IMG/VR virus record: IMGVR_UViG_3300042876_000337
Coordinates: 1-34,779 of that record
Origin: a virus
Length of the DNA: 34,779 bases
Strand: one strand, 5' to 3'
The notes beneath the pieces are model-generated. The model was given only the letters and a program-made list of their open reading frames with translations. It ran no database searches and was not told the origin of the DNA. Positions within the stretch are counted from its first letter, which is position 1. Every line of letters starts with the position of its first letter. Position numbers and translations under genes: made by a program. This document shows positions 16,362 to 23,057 of the stretch, one piece after another.

Positions 16362-16699
16362 TTGATCAGCCCCAACAGATTGCCCAGCAGCCACAGTACC
16401 GTTGCCCCGCCCATCAGCCCGCCCAGCCAGGTCAGGATCTTGTTCGTCTGCTTCAGCTCCAGGATCGCATCGGATAGCCGCTTGATCTCCGCCGTGTGCT
16501 CATCGATCGTCTTCCATGCAGCATCCAGACGCGACGATATGATCGGCTGGCATCCGGCCTCGCGTTGTTCTAAACCGCGAACCCGGCCTTCCACTCCGGT
16601 CATAATCGTTTCCAACTTTGCGAAACCCTGCTCCATGCGATCCCCCAGGGCTGTGATCTGCTGCTGCAATGCGGTCTGCCCAGTGACTGCCGGCGTCAT
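16358..16699 (-). CDS. XhlA-like membrane-anchored coiled-coil protein (lysis accessory)
   Basis: 113 aa. Residues 10-85 form a coiled coil with heptad-like spacing (QQITALGDRMEQGFAKLE, TIDEHTAEIKRLSDAILELK); residues about 88-112 are one membrane helix (WLGGLMGGATVLWLLGNLLG). This is the architecture of the XhlA/haemolysin family that works with a holin. It overlaps the putative holin upstream (ATGA). Other membrane-tethered coiled-coil roles cannot be excluded. Confidence 0.6.
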   Translation of the reverse strand: MTPAVTGQTALQQQITALGDRMEQGFAKLETIMTGVEGRVRGLEQREAGCQPIISSRLDAAWKTIDEHTAEIKRLSDAILELKQTNKILTWLGGLMGGATVLWLLGNLLGLIK

Positions 16700-17043
16700 C
16701 CAACACCCTCGGGTTTCGGTTTGATGAAGAACTTGCTCACCAGGTCATGCAGGTAATTCGCCCCGCGTCCGATCGCAAGGCCGGTCAATGTGATGCCCAA
16801 CCATGACGGCGCTTGTAGGGTCGGCCAGTCAACGGCGAGGTAATTGCCCAGCAGGTACAGCAAATCGAACCCAAACAGGAACGCCCCGACCACGCCCACC
16901 GCGGCGGACACATAGACCAGCAGCCAGCTGAACGGCTGGATCGCGGGCAGGTGCGCAAAAATCTGGCCGAAGAAGTATTCGACCAGGCTCTCAATCAGGA
17001 ATGCCAGGATGAAAATAACCGCCAGGATTCCGAAGATATTCAT
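16696..17043 (-). CDS. Putative holin, three membrane helices
   Basis: 115 aa with GGAGG before the ATG. Hydrophobic stretches lie at about 3-25 (IFGILAVIFILAFLIESLV), 38-65 (WLLVYVSAAVGVVGAFLFG) and 82-100 (WLGITLTGLAIGRGANYL), followed by a basic tail (SKFFIKPKPEG). It is the first gene of the late operon and is paired with an XhlA-like protein. The lysin itself is far downstream near the tail-fibre genes, so the lysis functions are split. The holin role is inferred from topology and position. Confidence 0.55.
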   Translation of the reverse strand: MNIFGILAVIFILAFLIESLVEYFFGQIFAHLPAIQPFSWLLVYVSAAVGVVGAFLFGFDLLYLLGNYLAVDWPTLQAPSWLGITLTGLAIGRGANYLHDLVSKFFIKPKPEGVG

Positions 17044-17055
17044 ACACGCCTCCAG

Positions 17056-17101
17056 GAAAACAAAAAGCCGAGGGCCGAAATTACTCTCGGCGCCCCGGCT
17101 T
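17056..17101 (-). terminator. Terminator-like hairpin in the late leader, with an alternative pairing
   Basis: On the minus strand AAGCCG (17101-17096) pairs with CGGCTT (17070-17065), GGGC pairs inside, and the stem is followed by TTTTTGTTTTCC. An alternative hairpin GCCGAG (17091-17086) with CTCGGC (17072-17067), or the inner GCCGA/TCGGC, would compete with the 5' arm. The ribosome binding site and ATG of the holin follow within 20 bases. Confidence 0.7.
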
Positions 17102-17143
17102 CTATTGCTGCTCTGGCGGGCTTAGTGTGAGAACTACACAATC

Positions 17144-17172
17144 AGTATAGCACGTATCGTTGATAATGTATA
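17144..17172 (-). promoter_or_regulatory. Late promoter candidate
   Basis: Minus strand: -35 TATACA (17172-17167), a 17-base spacer, -10 TATACT (17149-17144). It lies directly after the last early gene and before the holin leader, in the only real gap between the two leftward blocks. A start near 17137 would give a leader of about 95 nt that contains the terminator-like hairpin. Confidence 0.6.
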
Positions 17173-17379
17173 CTAAGAATTCGGCAAACGGCCCGCCTTG
17201 AATGAGATTGACTGCTCGAAAAATACCGTGTCGCCTTCGATGCGAATGGTCAGCGCGCCGTATTTGTTCCGGATGATTTCCCGCAGCCGTTCGGCCAGCG
17301 TCGCCATCTGATTCGCGGTCAGCATGCTGCGCAGTTCATCCTCAACGGCTGCCTGGTAATCTGCCTTTGTCTCACTCAC
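17173..17379 (-). CDS. Small conserved-looking early protein, unknown function
   Basis: 68 aa from a GTG (17377-17379) seven bases behind GGGAGGAA; the open frame extends ten codons further but without a site. A helical N-terminal half (YQAAVEDELRSMLTANQ, LAERLREIIRNK) is followed by two strands (YGALTIRIEGDTVFFEQS). It is the last early gene, immediately upstream of the late promoter, which is a typical place for a late regulator, but no DNA-binding motif is evident. Function unknown. Confidence 0.6.
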   Translation of the reverse strand: MSETKADYQAAVEDELRSMLTANQMATLAERLREIIRNKYGALTIRIEGDTVFFEQSISFKAGRLPNS

Positions 17380-17422
17380 CAGGGTATTCCTCCCACGTCC
17401 GCCCACTCGATCGTTGTCTTGG

Positions 17423-17911
17423 TCATTTCCCCGCCTTCCACATGAGCCACGCGCGGCAGATGGCGATGGGCGCGGTTTCGCCTAAAATAACATCTACTGG
17501 CCCCATCTCATCGGCTGTTTTTACAATAACCCATCCCGGCCCCCACGGTTCGTGCTGCTCATATTGCAACACGATACCGCTCCTGGTGTCATGTCTGTCA
17601 TGTTTAGTCGCGGTTTCTTTCATCTCCTCCACCAGCCCCCACGCGGCGGCGATGTCGCGCGGGAAGTCTGGGACAGGTTCAAATCGTTTGTGTTTTCCAA
17701 ACCATTTGACAAAACAAGGCCACTTGAAGATTCCACAATCGATCGCGTAGTCCATAGATATCTCGTTAAGTTTGATATACCGCTCACATTCCTGGACATT
17801 GCCGCAATCATCATCGTGGTCGCACCACCTCAACACTGTCTCGCCGTGTAATTTGGCCACAGCCAGCCGAAGTGCGTCCTCATCCATTGCCATGATTTCG
17901 TCGTTAGTCAT
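17423..17911 (-). CDS. Phage ABA-sandwich domain protein, copy 1
   Basis: 162 aa from the ATG at 17911, in frame with a less likely upstream start. It opens MTNDEIMAMDEDALRLAVAK and ends GETAPIAICRAWLMWKAG, with FPRDIAAAWGLVEEM in the middle. The pattern of an N-terminal 'ALRLAVA' helix, a mid 'AW.LVEE' helix and a final 'TAPIAICRAWL' helix is that of the Phage_ABA_S family, found in many temperate phages and of unknown role. It is a paralogue of the gene at 18147-18554, with an intervening coiled-coil gene. Confidence 0.65.
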   Translation of the reverse strand: MTNDEIMAMDEDALRLAVAKLHGETVLRWCDHDDDCGNVQECERYIKLNEISMDYAIDCGIFKWPCFVKWFGKHKRFEPVPDFPRDIAAAWGLVEEMKETATKHDRHDTRSGIVLQYEQHEPWGPGWVIVKTADEMGPVDVILGETAPIAICRAWLMWKAGK

Positions 17912-18150
17912 CCCTTCCCATTCCCTTTCACGGCCCATCCTGATTTCTCAGGATGGGCGATTTGCGGTTCCAGCCCGTTGTTCGCTGCGTTGATGATCCT
18001 ATACATTTGCTCTGCCGCCACTTGTGCCATTTTGCGAATGGAGACCAATTCGGCCACCATGCGGTTGTTCTCCTTGCGGAGTAACTCATTCTCCGCAATC
18101 AGATAAGCCTTCTTTTTGCGTTGCTTGCGAATATGCTTTTGAAGTTTCAT
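17908..18150 (-). CDS. Small coiled-coil protein between the two ABA-sandwich genes
   Basis: 80 aa from the ATG at 18150, overlapping the upstream TGA (ATGA) and itself overlapping the next gene. A very basic start (LQKHIRKQRKKKAY) leads into a coiled coil (LIAENELLRKENNRMVAELV). The basic and helical character suggests nucleic acid or protein contact. No family recognised. Confidence 0.6.
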   Translation of the reverse strand: MKLQKHIRKQRKKKAYLIAENELLRKENNRMVAELVSIRKMAQVAAEQMYRIINAANNGLEPQIAHPEKSGWAVKGNGKG

Positions 18151-18554
18151 CGTAGCTGTGCTTTCCACATCAGCCACCCGCGGCAGATCGCGATTGGCGC
18201 GGTGTCGCCGGTGGCGTAGAATACCTCGCCAAACCCATCAATGAATAGACCACAAGCCCAGCAATCTTGTTTGTGGTGAAGAAACACCTCTTTCCCGATC
18301 TCCTCCACCAGTAACCACGCGTCTGTCAAGTCGCGCGGCCAGTCGGATAACAAGTCCTCGTGCTGGATGGTTTCGTCATACGCGCAAGTAACCATGCCGA
18401 TCAAGTCGCCTTTCTCGGCGTACTCACGATGTAGGCGGTCGCCACAGATGAAGTCCATCATTCCATCGGAAACGCGATATTTTATTCCAAGCGCCTCAGC
18501 CACGGCCAGCCGCAGCGCGCCGGCGTCAAGTTGCTGGATTTCATCGTGTGTCAC
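18147..18554 (-). CDS. Phage ABA-sandwich domain protein, copy 2
   Basis: 135 aa. It shares with copy 1 the opening MT.DEI..D..ALRLAVA, the mid block WPRDLTDAWLLVEEI and the ending GDTAPIAICRGWLMWKA. The region between these blocks is cysteine-containing (DCWACGLFI) and differs strongly from copy 1, so the duplication is old. The ATG overlaps the upstream gene stop. Function unknown, as for the family. Confidence 0.65.
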   Translation of the reverse strand: MTHDEIQQLDAGALRLAVAEALGIKYRVSDGMMDFICGDRLHREYAEKGDLIGMVTCAYDETIQHEDLLSDWPRDLTDAWLLVEEIGKEVFLHHKQDCWACGLFIDGFGEVFYATGDTAPIAICRGWLMWKAQLR

Positions 18555-18928
18555 TTCCCCGCCTCCCCCAGCGCATCCAGCGCGATCTCCCTTATCCTGC
18601 CATGCGTCCCGCCCTCATCGCAACAGATCACAATCTCGCTCAGACTCAGACGCAGCCCCGCAATCTCGCCATCCCGTTTCCCGATCTCGGCGGTAAGCTG
18701 CCCGGTCAGCGCGCGCTCCTGCGCCAGTTCGACGTGCAACTCTTTCACTGCCGCGGCGTTGGCGTTATTGATCGCCACCAGCGCATTATTACCCAACTCG
18801 CGATTCCAATCGTCTCGAGCATGCTCCAGTTCACCTTTGGCCTGCTCCAACTCTTTCTCTAATCGGTAGTTTTCCCGCTCCAGCCGCGGGATCTTCTCGT
18901 AAAACGGCTCAATCGGCATATTGATCAT
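18551..18928 (-). CDS. Coiled-coil protein, unknown function
   Basis: 125 aa from the ATG at 18928, overlapping the ParB-like stop. Most of it is helical and coiled: RLERENYRLEKELEQAKGEL, then VKELHVELAQERALTGQL and EIGKRDGEIAGLRLSL. A short C-terminal part has VICCDEGGTHGRIREIALDAL. It resembles the many small phage early proteins of this design. It could be a partner of the ParB-like protein whose gene it follows, but nothing in the sequence shows this. Confidence 0.6.
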   Translation of the reverse strand: MINMPIEPFYEKIPRLERENYRLEKELEQAKGELEHARDDWNRELGNNALVAINNANAAAVKELHVELAQERALTGQLTAEIGKRDGEIAGLRLSLSEIVICCDEGGTHGRIREIALDALGEAGK

Positions 18929-20574
18929 AGCTCGCTCTCCATTACCGCCAGCCCCGCCTTCTTCAAAAACTCGTTCGCCCTGGCCAGCACCGCCTGAGGG
19001 CTCGGCAGCGTCCCGTAATAATTCTCCTTCACCGCCTCGCGCGCCGCGATCAGCACGATCTCGAACGGATCCGCCTTCTCCATCTGCCCGCGATCTATCC
19101 CATAAAACGCATGCCCGAACAGCTTCATCATCACCACCTGGTTCCGATCCAGGAACGCCCCCGCCAGCCGCTTCGCGAAATCCTCCGTGATCGCCTCGAT
19201 CTCCGCCTTATCCTGCTTCTCCTGCTTGCGCCGCGCCCGCGCCGCGTCGCGCAGATCATCCGCCGTCGGCACATCCTCCAGCACCGCCTCGCGCGTCTCC
19301 TGGCGCGTCTGCGAGTCAACGCCCTGCGTACCCTTCTCGCGCAGGATCCGCGCCTCCTCCGCCTTGCGCATCGCCTCATACCCGCTCGCGCACGTGCAGT
19401 ACTGCTGGCGCTTCCCGCATCTGATCGACACATCCGGGAAGCCTGGCACCGTTCGCTCACGCTCCGACCAGGCCGGATTCGGGTTGTAGACCAGGCGCAG
19501 GTTCTCGCACCCCGCCCGCATCGCCACCTCATACACCGCCTTATCCAGGTCCGTGTACTCATAGTACGACTTATTCACATCCTCCGCCGGCTGCACCCCG
19601 CACACCTCGCCCGCCGCCGCCAGCCGGTCCTTGATCCACAGCTCGCGCCGCGCCCCGTAACAGGCCGGATCCCCACAGATATTATGTTTCTCCCGCCGCA
19701 GCAGGTGATCGCACTCCCGGCACAGCTCGCAGCGGATGCGCTCATCGCGCGACGCGTCCACCCGCTCGTCAAACGTCCACTTCGCATCGCTCAGATCGCG
19801 CCCCAGCTGCTTGATCAGCAGCGAAATCTGATCGTTGACCACCTCCGCCGCGCCGCCCCGCAGCGCAATATCGACAATGCTCTTCCGGTTGCCCGCATAA
19901 GCGGACATATTCTCCATCCGCGCCTCCATCGCCGCCGGCAGCTCGAACAGCGCCAGCAGCGCCCGCCCGGCCCCCTCGCTCAGCCGCCCCTCCGCCAGCG
20001 CCGCCAGCAGATCCGCCGGCAGCCCCAGCAGCCGCATCTTGTTGCGCACGCTGCTCTCCGCCAGATTGAACAGCGCCCCGATCTCTGCACTCGTCTTGCC
20101 AAAATCATCCCGATAGCGCAGCATCGCCCGCGCCTCCTCGATCGGGCTCAGATCCTTGCGCGCCAGGTTCTCCCCAATCCCCATCTGGAACATGCGCTCA
20201 TCGCTCAAATCCTGGATCCGCACCGGCATCGCGTCCCAGCGCCCGCTCAGGTTCGTGTGATCCTTCACCGTCTCCAGCCACCTGAACGCCGCCAGCCGCG
20301 AGTGGCCAAACGCCAGCTGCACCCGGCAGCCCAGCGTCACAAACGCCTCCGCCCAAAAATCGCTCACCGTCGCCGCCGGCCCGACATACTTACTCACCTC
20401 ATCAATGCTCACCGGCTGCCCGTTCGCATCCACCAACCGCCCCACCGGCACCTGCAACAGCCCCTCGCTCGCGATACTCAGCGCGATCTTCTTGATATGC
20501 TCCGCGTCCTCGCCTTCCCGCGGTTGCCACGGGTTAGGCAGAATAAACTCAGTCATTACGCTTACCGGTTCCAT
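18925..20574 (-). CDS. ParB-like nuclease/CTP-switch domain protein with zinc region
   Basis: 549 aa from the ATG at 20574, overlapping the zinc-knuckle gene stop. Residues 8-140 form the ParB N-terminal domain: ILPNPWQPRE, SIASEGLLQVPVG, and AFGHSRLAAFRWL (90-93 GHSR in place of the GERR box), then GENLARKDLSPIEEA. A KorB/ParB-type helix-turn-helix follows (TSAEIGALFNLAESSVRNK, about 157-177). A zinc-like block (CELCRECDHLL with NICGDPAC) and a second Cys group (QYCTCAS) come after, then a charged helical region and a C-terminal domain. No ParA is present. It may regulate early transcription or act at the origin rather than partition a plasmid. Confidence 0.75.
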   Translation of the reverse strand: MEPVSVMTEFILPNPWQPREGEDAEHIKKIALSIASEGLLQVPVGRLVDANGQPVSIDEVSKYVGPAATVSDFWAEAFVTLGCRVQLAFGHSRLAAFRWLETVKDHTNLSGRWDAMPVRIQDLSDERMFQMGIGENLARKDLSPIEEARAMLRYRDDFGKTSAEIGALFNLAESSVRNKMRLLGLPADLLAALAEGRLSEGAGRALLALFELPAAMEARMENMSAYAGNRKSIVDIALRGGAAEVVNDQISLLIKQLGRDLSDAKWTFDERVDASRDERIRCELCRECDHLLRREKHNICGDPACYGARRELWIKDRLAAAGEVCGVQPAEDVNKSYYEYTDLDKAVYEVAMRAGCENLRLVYNPNPAWSERERTVPGFPDVSIRCGKRQQYCTCASGYEAMRKAEEARILREKGTQGVDSQTRQETREAVLEDVPTADDLRDAARARRKQEKQDKAEIEAITEDFAKRLAGAFLDRNQVVMMKLFGHAFYGIDRGQMEKADPFEIVLIAAREAVKENYYGTLPSPQAVLARANEFLKKAGLAVMESEL

Positions 20575-20732
20575 CAATCCTCCTTCTTGCATGTCGGCCC
20601 GCCCACGTGGTGAACCCACTCACCGTCCGCGCGCCTGCGCCACTTCCACCCGCCGCACCAGGTGCACTTGCACTTACACACCGCCGGCGAATGACCGCAC
20701 AAAGTGCACCGCACACTCGCCCCGCCCTCCAT
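20574..20732 (-). CDS. Small zinc-knuckle protein
   Basis: 52 aa from the ATG at 20732 behind GGAGCGGG. It contains CTLCGHSPAVCKCKCTWCGGW, that is CxxC, CxCxC and CxxC spacings within 25 residues, followed by a Trp/Arg-rich basic stretch (WKWRRRADGEW) and a final His/Cys (HHVGGPTC). A zinc-ribbon nucleic acid or protein binding module is likely. It is coupled to the ParB-like gene by an ATGA overlap. Confidence 0.65.
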   Translation of the reverse strand: MEGGASVRCTLCGHSPAVCKCKCTWCGGWKWRRRADGEWVHHVGGPTCKKED

Positions 20733-20752
20733 CCCGCTCCACGGCCTGGACC

Positions 20753-21631
20753 CTACCGGCCCTTTCCCGTCCCGCCCTGGTCGACCCTCGTCAAAGATCC
20801 CCCGCGAACCGTGTACCATCTGCCGCTCGGCTGGGCCAGGACCTGCACCCCGTCCGGGATCTTCCCCGACTTGTTCAGCGCCACCAGATCCTCGAACGTG
20901 ATCAGCTTGTCCGAGAAATCTACCTTGTACATCGGCTCCGTCCCCAGGGATAAAGGGCCTTCGCTCGTCGCGGCCTCCTCACCTTGCGCCGCCGCCGGCT
21001 CCGCCTGGGCAGCCTTTTCAGCCTTGCGCGCCTGGTACGCCAGCTGGTGCTTCTGATTCAGCATCCGATTGCACTCCGCGCTCCCGCAAATCTTCGACCG
21101 CGGCAGCCGCGGCATCTCGCAAAACTCGCACGTGCCGTAGCTCTTCGCCGCCAGCCGCGCCTGCGTTTTCTCCTTGCGCTTCTCCGCATAGCGCTCATCC
21201 TGCTCGTGTTTCGCCTTGCGCTGGCATTCCGCCCCCTGGCACATCGACCGCCCCTGCGCGATCGCCTTCCCACAGTACCGGCACTTCGGGCTGCCCGCCT
21301 CCGCCGCCGGCTTCCCGTTCGCCTTCCCATTCACCGGCCCCTCATGCGTCACAACAATCGGCCCGCCAGGATCCGCGTTAAAGTTCCACACATGCTCCCC
21401 CAGCCCGCCCGAGGGCTTCTCCTCACTCACCTCGGGCTTTAGCCCGAGGGCCAGCCCCGACAGTCCCTTATCAACCACCGGCTCCGCCAGCAGCATACCC
21501 ACCGACCAGGCCAGCTTCCAACTCTCCGTCTCCAGTACCAGGCGCGTCTGATACTCCGCCCCTGCCAGATCCGCCATCCGCCCGATCAGGTCCATCAGGA
21601 CCTCGCTGCCGTTGATCTCAACTCTGTACAT
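20753..21631 (-). CDS. Zinc-binding protein with two CxxC...C...C knuckles
   Basis: 292 aa; AGGAGGATGGG precedes the ATG at 21631. Two similar knuckles lie in the middle: CRYCGKAIAQGRSMCQGAEC and CEFCEMPRLPRSKICGSAEC, both CxxC-x11-C-x4-C and so an internal duplication, joined by a basic helical linker (KRKEKTQARLAAKSYG). The N-terminal 60 residues are helical; the C-terminal part has VLAQPSGRWYTVRGGSL, a small beta unit. The segment GLALGLKPEV (about residue 60-70) is translated from a CTTWAG-core palindrome. Function unknown. Confidence 0.65.
   Translation of the reverse strand: MYRVEINGSEVLMDLIGRMADLAGAEYQTRLVLETESWKLAWSVGMLLAEPVVDKGLSGLALGLKPEVSEEKPSGGLGEHVWNFNADPGGPIVVTHEGPVNGKANGKPAAEAGSPKCRYCGKAIAQGRSMCQGAECQRKAKHEQDERYAEKRKEKTQARLAAKSYGTCEFCEMPRLPRSKICGSAECNRMLNQKHQLAYQARKAEKAAQAEPAAAQGEEAATSEGPLSLGTEPMYKVDFSDKLITFEDLVALNKSGKIPDGVQVLAQPSGRWYTVRGGSLTRVDQGGTGKGR
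21430..21449. repeat. CTTWAG-core palindrome within the zinc protein gene
   Basis: CCTCGGGCT-TT-AGCCCGAGG, a 9-bp perfect stem, encoding part of a loop after the N-terminal domain. It is the only copy of the palindrome family found in the early region. Confidence 0.8.
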
Positions 21632-21833
21632 CCCATCCTCCTGCCTTTTCGTCTTTGATTTCTTCCTCGTGGAGCGGGCTCCATTTCCCGCCCAACCCCA
21701 ACCGGCACCCGCACACCGCGATATGCGCCGTCATCTTCGCTCGGATCCCGTCCCGCGCCCGCTCCGGCGCCGCTACCCAGGCGAGATATAACCGCCAGTA
21801 CTCGGGACAGGCTCGACCGCCCACGCCATCCAC
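21618..21833 (-). CDS. Small Cys/His protein overlapping its neighbours
   Basis: About 71 aa if started at a GTG near 21833. The frame is open to 22022, but that part is a Gly/Ala-rich shadow of the gene upstream. The credible part is CPEYWRLYLAWVAAPERARD through HIAVCGCRLGLGGKWSPLH, which looks like an H-x3-C-x-C metal site. Its last 14 bases overlap the start of the 292-aa zinc protein and carry that gene's ribosome binding site. The start is uncertain; the gene is supported by composition and the absence of a gap otherwise. Confidence 0.4.
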   Translation of the reverse strand: MDGVGGRACPEYWRLYLAWVAAPERARDGIRAKMTAHIAVCGCRLGLGGKWSPLHEEEIKDEKAGGWDVQS

Positions 21834-22225
21834 GGCGCGTTCGGATCCTCCGCCCCCCAGTTCACCGGCCGCCCCATCACCGCGCGAAACTCCGCGTGAT
21901 CCTCCTTCGTCCACTGCTCCGGCCGCAGCCACTCCATCCGCTGCGCCATCGCCAGAAACGGTTCCACCGGCGTCTCCGCGCGCGGCGCCATCCGGCCCCA
22001 GGAATTCCATACCCGTTCGCACTCCTCTCTCAGCTCAGCCAGCGTCGGGAAGAACTTCTTCTCGCCGATCAGCTTCACCGCCGCCGCCTCCAGCGCCGCT
22101 CCGTTCGCTCCGGCGAACGTCCGCTGCGCCGCGTGGACAAACCCGCGCAAGTTCTGAAACTCCTTGCCCGGATACGCCGCCACCAGCATCTCCATCACGC
22201 TCAAAACCTCATTCGCGTCAGCCAT
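21773..22225 (-). CDS. Helicase loader-like (G39P-type) protein
   Basis: 150 aa. The N-terminal 75 residues, with LSVMEMLVAAYPGKEF, then a helix pair ending AAVKLIGEKKFFPTLAELREE, follow the pattern of small helicase loaders of phage and DnaI N-domains (G39P family: a helix with 'AAYP', and 'KFPPTIAELRE'). A loose C-terminal region follows (PEQWTKEDHAEF). The gene directly follows the replication initiator, overlapping it by 8 bases, which supports a role in bringing the host replicative helicase to the phage origin. Confidence 0.55.
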   Translation of the reverse strand: MADANEVLSVMEMLVAAYPGKEFQNLRGFVHAAQRTFAGANGAALEAAAVKLIGEKKFFPTLAELREECERVWNSWGRMAPRAETPVEPFLAMAQRMEWLRPEQWTKEDHAEFRAVMGRPVNWGAEDPNAPWMAWAVEPVPSTGGYISPG

Positions 22226-23057
22226 CGTTCAAACTCCTTCGCATCGCCGCCAGTTCATCCGCCGCACTTGCCTTGCCGTTCTTCGGCGCGCTGGGCGAAC
22301 CCCGCGCCGGCGGAATCACCCCCTTGAAGGCCCAATCCTCCAGCCAGGCGATCGCGCTGGGGTTATACCCGCGCGCGCACCACTCCGCGTAAAAGCCCCG
22401 CAGATCGTCCGCCGTGCGCGTCTGCCCGTTGCGAATCGCCTCGACCACCTTGCGATACACCGGCCGGCCAGGCATCCGCCCCGTCGCATCGCGGAAAATC
22501 TGGATCTCCCGCACCTGCGCAGCTTCCTGGACCGTAAAATTTTCGTAATCATCGCCCTCGGGAAGTGGGGGGATCGGCGCGCCAGCGCCGCCCTCTCCCT
22601 CTCCCTCTTTTCTTATCTTTTCTGTCTCTGTTAATCTGTTAATCTGTGTCACGTTTCGTGACACTTCCGTGACGCATTCGTGACTTTCACCGTCACGCGT
22701 CTGCCCGTGATACTGCCGCGACCGCTCCCGATCGCGCTGCATTGCCTTGCGCTCCGCCTCGCTGCGCGGCGCCTGGCGCTCCGCAAAGTTCGTCACGTTC
22801 CATTCGCCAAACTCGCCCTGCGTCAGCCCCACAATCCCCGTCCGCGCCAGGTCATTCAGATCGCGCCCCAGCTCCTCCACCGACAGACGCAGCGCCCAGG
22901 CCATCGTCTCCACATCCGGCAGCAGCCCGTCCCGGCCCTCTTTCCCCGCCAGCAGGAACAGCTCCACCGCCCGCCGCCACAGCCGGTCCGGCAGCCGCGC
23001 CATCTTCGGATCATCGAGCACCTCGATGTACAGCTTGACCCAATACCCGCCGCTCAT
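22218..23057 (-). CDS. Replication initiation protein (DnaD/replisome organizer type)
   Basis: 279 aa from the ATG at 23057 (ATGA overlap with the winged-helix gene; the further open frame upstream is a shadow). The N-terminal domain reads WVKLYIEVLDDPKMARLPD, ELFLLAGKEGRDGLLPD and MAWALRLSVEELGRDL, the replisome organizer N-terminal winged-helix pattern. A low-complexity linker (about 115-165, TEVSRNVTQINRLTETEK) is encoded by the iteron region. The C-terminal domain (YRKVVEAIRNGQTRTADDLRGFYAEW...GYNPSAIAWLEDW) resembles the DnaD/DnaB C-terminal fold. It should open the origin and recruit the helicase with the next gene product. Confidence 0.72.
   Translation of the reverse strand: MSGGYWVKLYIEVLDDPKMARLPDRLWRRAVELFLLAGKEGRDGLLPDVETMAWALRLSVEELGRDLNDLARTGIVGLTQGEFGEWNVTNFAERQAPRSEAERKAMQRDRERSRQYHGQTRDGESHECVTEVSRNVTQINRLTETEKIRKEGEGEGGAGAPIPPLPEGDDYENFTVQEAAQVREIQIFRDATGRMPGRPVYRKVVEAIRNGQTRTADDLRGFYAEWCARGYNPSAIAWLEDWAFKGVIPPARGSPSAPKNGKASAADELAAMRRSLNDG
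22600..22712. other. Candidate phage replication origin inside the initiator gene
   Basis: Three direct CGTGAC repeats lie at 22657, 22668 and 22679, exactly 11 bases apart. They are flanked by inverted copies GTCACG at 22648 and 22692, with a weaker CCGTGAT near 22705. To the left is an AT-rich, pyrimidine-rich stretch (22607-22647) with tandem TTAATCTG at 22631 and 22639. Iterons plus an AT-rich unwinding tract in the linker-coding part of the initiator gene is the lambda-like arrangement. Confidence 0.6.

Noticed and set aside
21618-22022. Full 134-codon frame as one gene
   Set aside because: The first two thirds are Gly/Ala-rich and antiphase to the helicase-loader-like gene; only the last part looks coding.
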